From the NCBI RefSeq assembly GCF_000428885.1, contig NZ_AUAU01000008.1:1-64000 (forward strand): a DNA stretch of 64,000 bases, given 5' to 3'. This document shows, in pieces, positions 63,106-64,000 of this stretch. Position 1 is the first letter of the stretch; the number at the start of each line of letters is the position of its first letter. Source of the stretch: Geothrix fermentans DSM 14018 (lineage in GTDB: Bacteria; Acidobacteriota; Holophagae; Holophagales; Holophagaceae). The notes under the pieces were generated by a model, which did no database searches, was not told the DNA's origin, and worked only from the letters and a program-made list of their open reading frames with translations. Position numbers and translations under genes: made by a program.

Positions 63106-63651
63106 ATGCTCCCATTGTCCCAATCCTCCGGTTACGCGGTCCTCGCCATGAGCTGCCTCGAGGATCCCGGCGGCAAGCCCACCCTGGTGGTGGACGTGGC
63201 AGCCCGCACCGGCTTCCCCCGACCCTACCTGTCCAAGATGATCCACAAGCTCGCCAAGGTGGGCCTGGTGATGGCCAAGCGCGGCAACAAGGGCGGCGTG
63301 GTGCTGGCCCTGCCCGCCAAGGAGATCACCCTCGACCTCATCGCCGAGGCCGTGGACGGCTCCGAGTGGCGCAACCAGTGCCTGATCGGCTTCAAGGAGT
63401 GCAGCGACGAGCGGGCCTGCCCCGCCCACACCTTCTGGAAGTCGGAACGCGAGCACATCTACCGCTGCCTGAAGGACATCTCCCTGGAGGAGATCCGCAC
63501 CTTCGAGCAGCAGAGCCGCACCTGGCGCCTCGCGGACGCCCTTCCCGAGAAGAAGCTCAAGCCCAAGCCCAAGAAGGCCGCGAAGCCCGCCGGGGCCAAG
63601 GCCCCCGCCCGCAAGCCCGCCGCCCCCAGGACCATCGCCAAGAAGGCCTGA
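63106..63651 (+). CDS. Rrf2-family (IscR-like) redox regulator with Lys/Ala-rich tail
   Basis: Protein of 181 residues. The N-terminal winged helix includes SSGYAVLAMSCLEDPGG, VVDVAARTGFPRPYLSKMIHKLAKVGLV (recognition helix PRPYLSKMIHKLAK) and RGNKGGVVLA. Three Cys in CLIGFKECSDERACPAH match the Fe-S-binding Cys cluster of IscR/RsrR-type sensors. The last 35 residues (KPKPKKAAKPAGAKAPARKP) are a basic, histone-like extension not usual for the family. ATG 63106 follows AGGTGACC. It probably senses Fe-S state, oxygen or NO. A dyad in its promoter may be its own operator. Confidence 0.9.
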   Translation: MLPLSQSSGYAVLAMSCLEDPGGKPTLVVDVAARTGFPRPYLSKMIHKLAKVGLVMAKRGNKGGVVLALPAKEITLDLIAEAVDGSEWRNQCLIGFKECSDERACPAHTFWKSEREHIYRCLKDISLEEIRTFEQQSRTWRLADALPEKKLKPKPKKAAKPAGAKAPARKPAAPRTIAKKA

Positions 63652-63667
63652 TCCGGCGTCCGGATGC

Positions 63668-63697
63668 CCGAGGGCCCCGCTTCCGCGGGGCCCTCGG
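63668..63697. terminator. Bidirectional hairpin between convergent Rrf2 genes
   Basis: A 13-bp perfect stem (63668-63680 and 63685-63697) with loop TTCC fills the 50 bp between the two stops. A short GTGTTT follows on the plus strand. It should end both transcripts. Confidence 0.7.
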
Positions 63698-63701
63698 TGT
63701 T

Positions 63702-64000
63702 TCAGACGAGACCGTGGTCCGCCCGGAAGCGTTCCACGCCGGGATCCCGATGGCGGGCCATGTCCGCCAGGGTCACGGAGCGCAGGCGCACCAGGATCTC
63801 GTCGAGCGTGCCCTTCCAGTAGTCGTGGAGGACGCAGGGAGTCTCATCAGTGCAGCCCGCCAGGCCCATCAGGCAGCGCTTCCGCCAGGCCACGCCGTCG
63901 ATGGCCTCGGAGAGGTCCTCCAGGGTGATCTCCGCGGCCGGCTTGGCCAGCACGACCCCGCCATGGTGCCCGCGCCGGGCGTGGACCAGGCCCTTCTTCG
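63702..64000 (-). CDS. Second Rrf2-family regulator, C-terminal part (cut by window edge)
   Basis: The stop is at 63702 and the frame is open to the window end, giving the last about 99 residues. HARRGHHGGVVLAKPAAEITLEDLSEAIDG matches the wing and linker of Rrf2 proteins; the visible part includes RGHHGGVVLAKPA. The Fe-S-type Cys pattern CLMGLAGCTDETPCVLH has the same spacing as in the neighbouring Rrf2 (C-x6-C-x5-C). It lacks the Lys/Ala tail. The two genes are convergent paralogues and may sense different states of the same signal. The DNA-binding helix lies outside the window. Confidence 0.88.
   Translation of the reverse strand, partial: KKGLVHARRGHHGGVVLAKPAAEITLEDLSEAIDGVAWRKRCLMGLAGCTDETPCVLHDYWKGTLDEILVRLRSVTLADMARHRDPGVERFRADHGLV

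Overview
The window is GC-rich, densely coded chromosomal DNA from a Gram-negative bacterium. Evidence for an outer membrane includes a porin, a TonB-dependent receptor and several Sec signal peptides. The gene mix (MglA GTPase with a roadblock partner, pyruvate:ferredoxin oxidoreductase, a fused Nfn-type oxidoreductase, class II DAHP synthase, a vitamin B12 uptake operon) fits an anaerobic or facultative Acidobacteriota of the Holophaga/Geothrix type. That placement is inferred from gene content and was not tested by a search.

Layout. 1-2.3 kb: the end of an IS481-type transposase, then a three-gene locus on the minus strand (HvfA-like Cys-Gly precursor peptide, MNIO/DUF692 oxidase, DUF2063 partner), which looks like a modified-peptide metal-binding system. 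2.5-18.7 kb: a catabolic or acyl-CoA block with a carboxylesterase, two divergent KAS III-like enzymes, a regulator with two fused TetR units, a CoA-transferase, a MaoC hydratase, an alpha/beta hydrolase, a complete branched-chain-amino-acid-type ABC importer, a porin, a thiolase and an acetoacetyl-CoA reductase. One operator-like sequence, consensus TGAATCA-N4-TCAT, lies in front of all three transcription units of this block, so it is probably one regulon under the tandem TetR. 18.7-20.4 kb: a gene-free stretch ending at tRNA-Asn, whose 3' end is duplicated 178 bp away.

20.4-32 kb: MglA and its roadblock partner with deoC, a Lys/Ala/Glu-repeat secreted protein, an NtrC-type response regulator, the isoprenoid genes xseB-ispA-dxs, a 5'-nucleotidase and small proteins. 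32-43 kb: a MoeB/ThiF-like enzyme, rdgB, an EamA exporter, an M23 peptidase, a MarR regulator, an MTA phosphorylase and a cobalamin riboswitch driving btuB-btuF-btuC-btuD. Four unusual short repeat elements fall in this interval, two of them inside the 5' ends of btuF and btuD. 43-55 kb: a cation/proton antiporter, a nitrilase with a GNAT partner, a ClC channel, a glycosyltransferase with an apparent 3' frameshift, recA, moaA, and aroG-pheA preceded by a complete phenylalanine attenuator with a 21-residue leader peptide (Phe-Phe-Phe-Ser-Phe).

55-64 kb: redox core metabolism. A hemerythrin-NfnA-NfnB triple fusion, pyruvate:ferredoxin oxidoreductase and a dihydroorotate-dehydrogenase-like protein lacking the usual catalytic Cys are followed by two convergent Rrf2-family regulators. 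TGTGAT half-sites upstream of the fusion gene, nifJ and the first Rrf2 gene suggest that they are linked by regulation.
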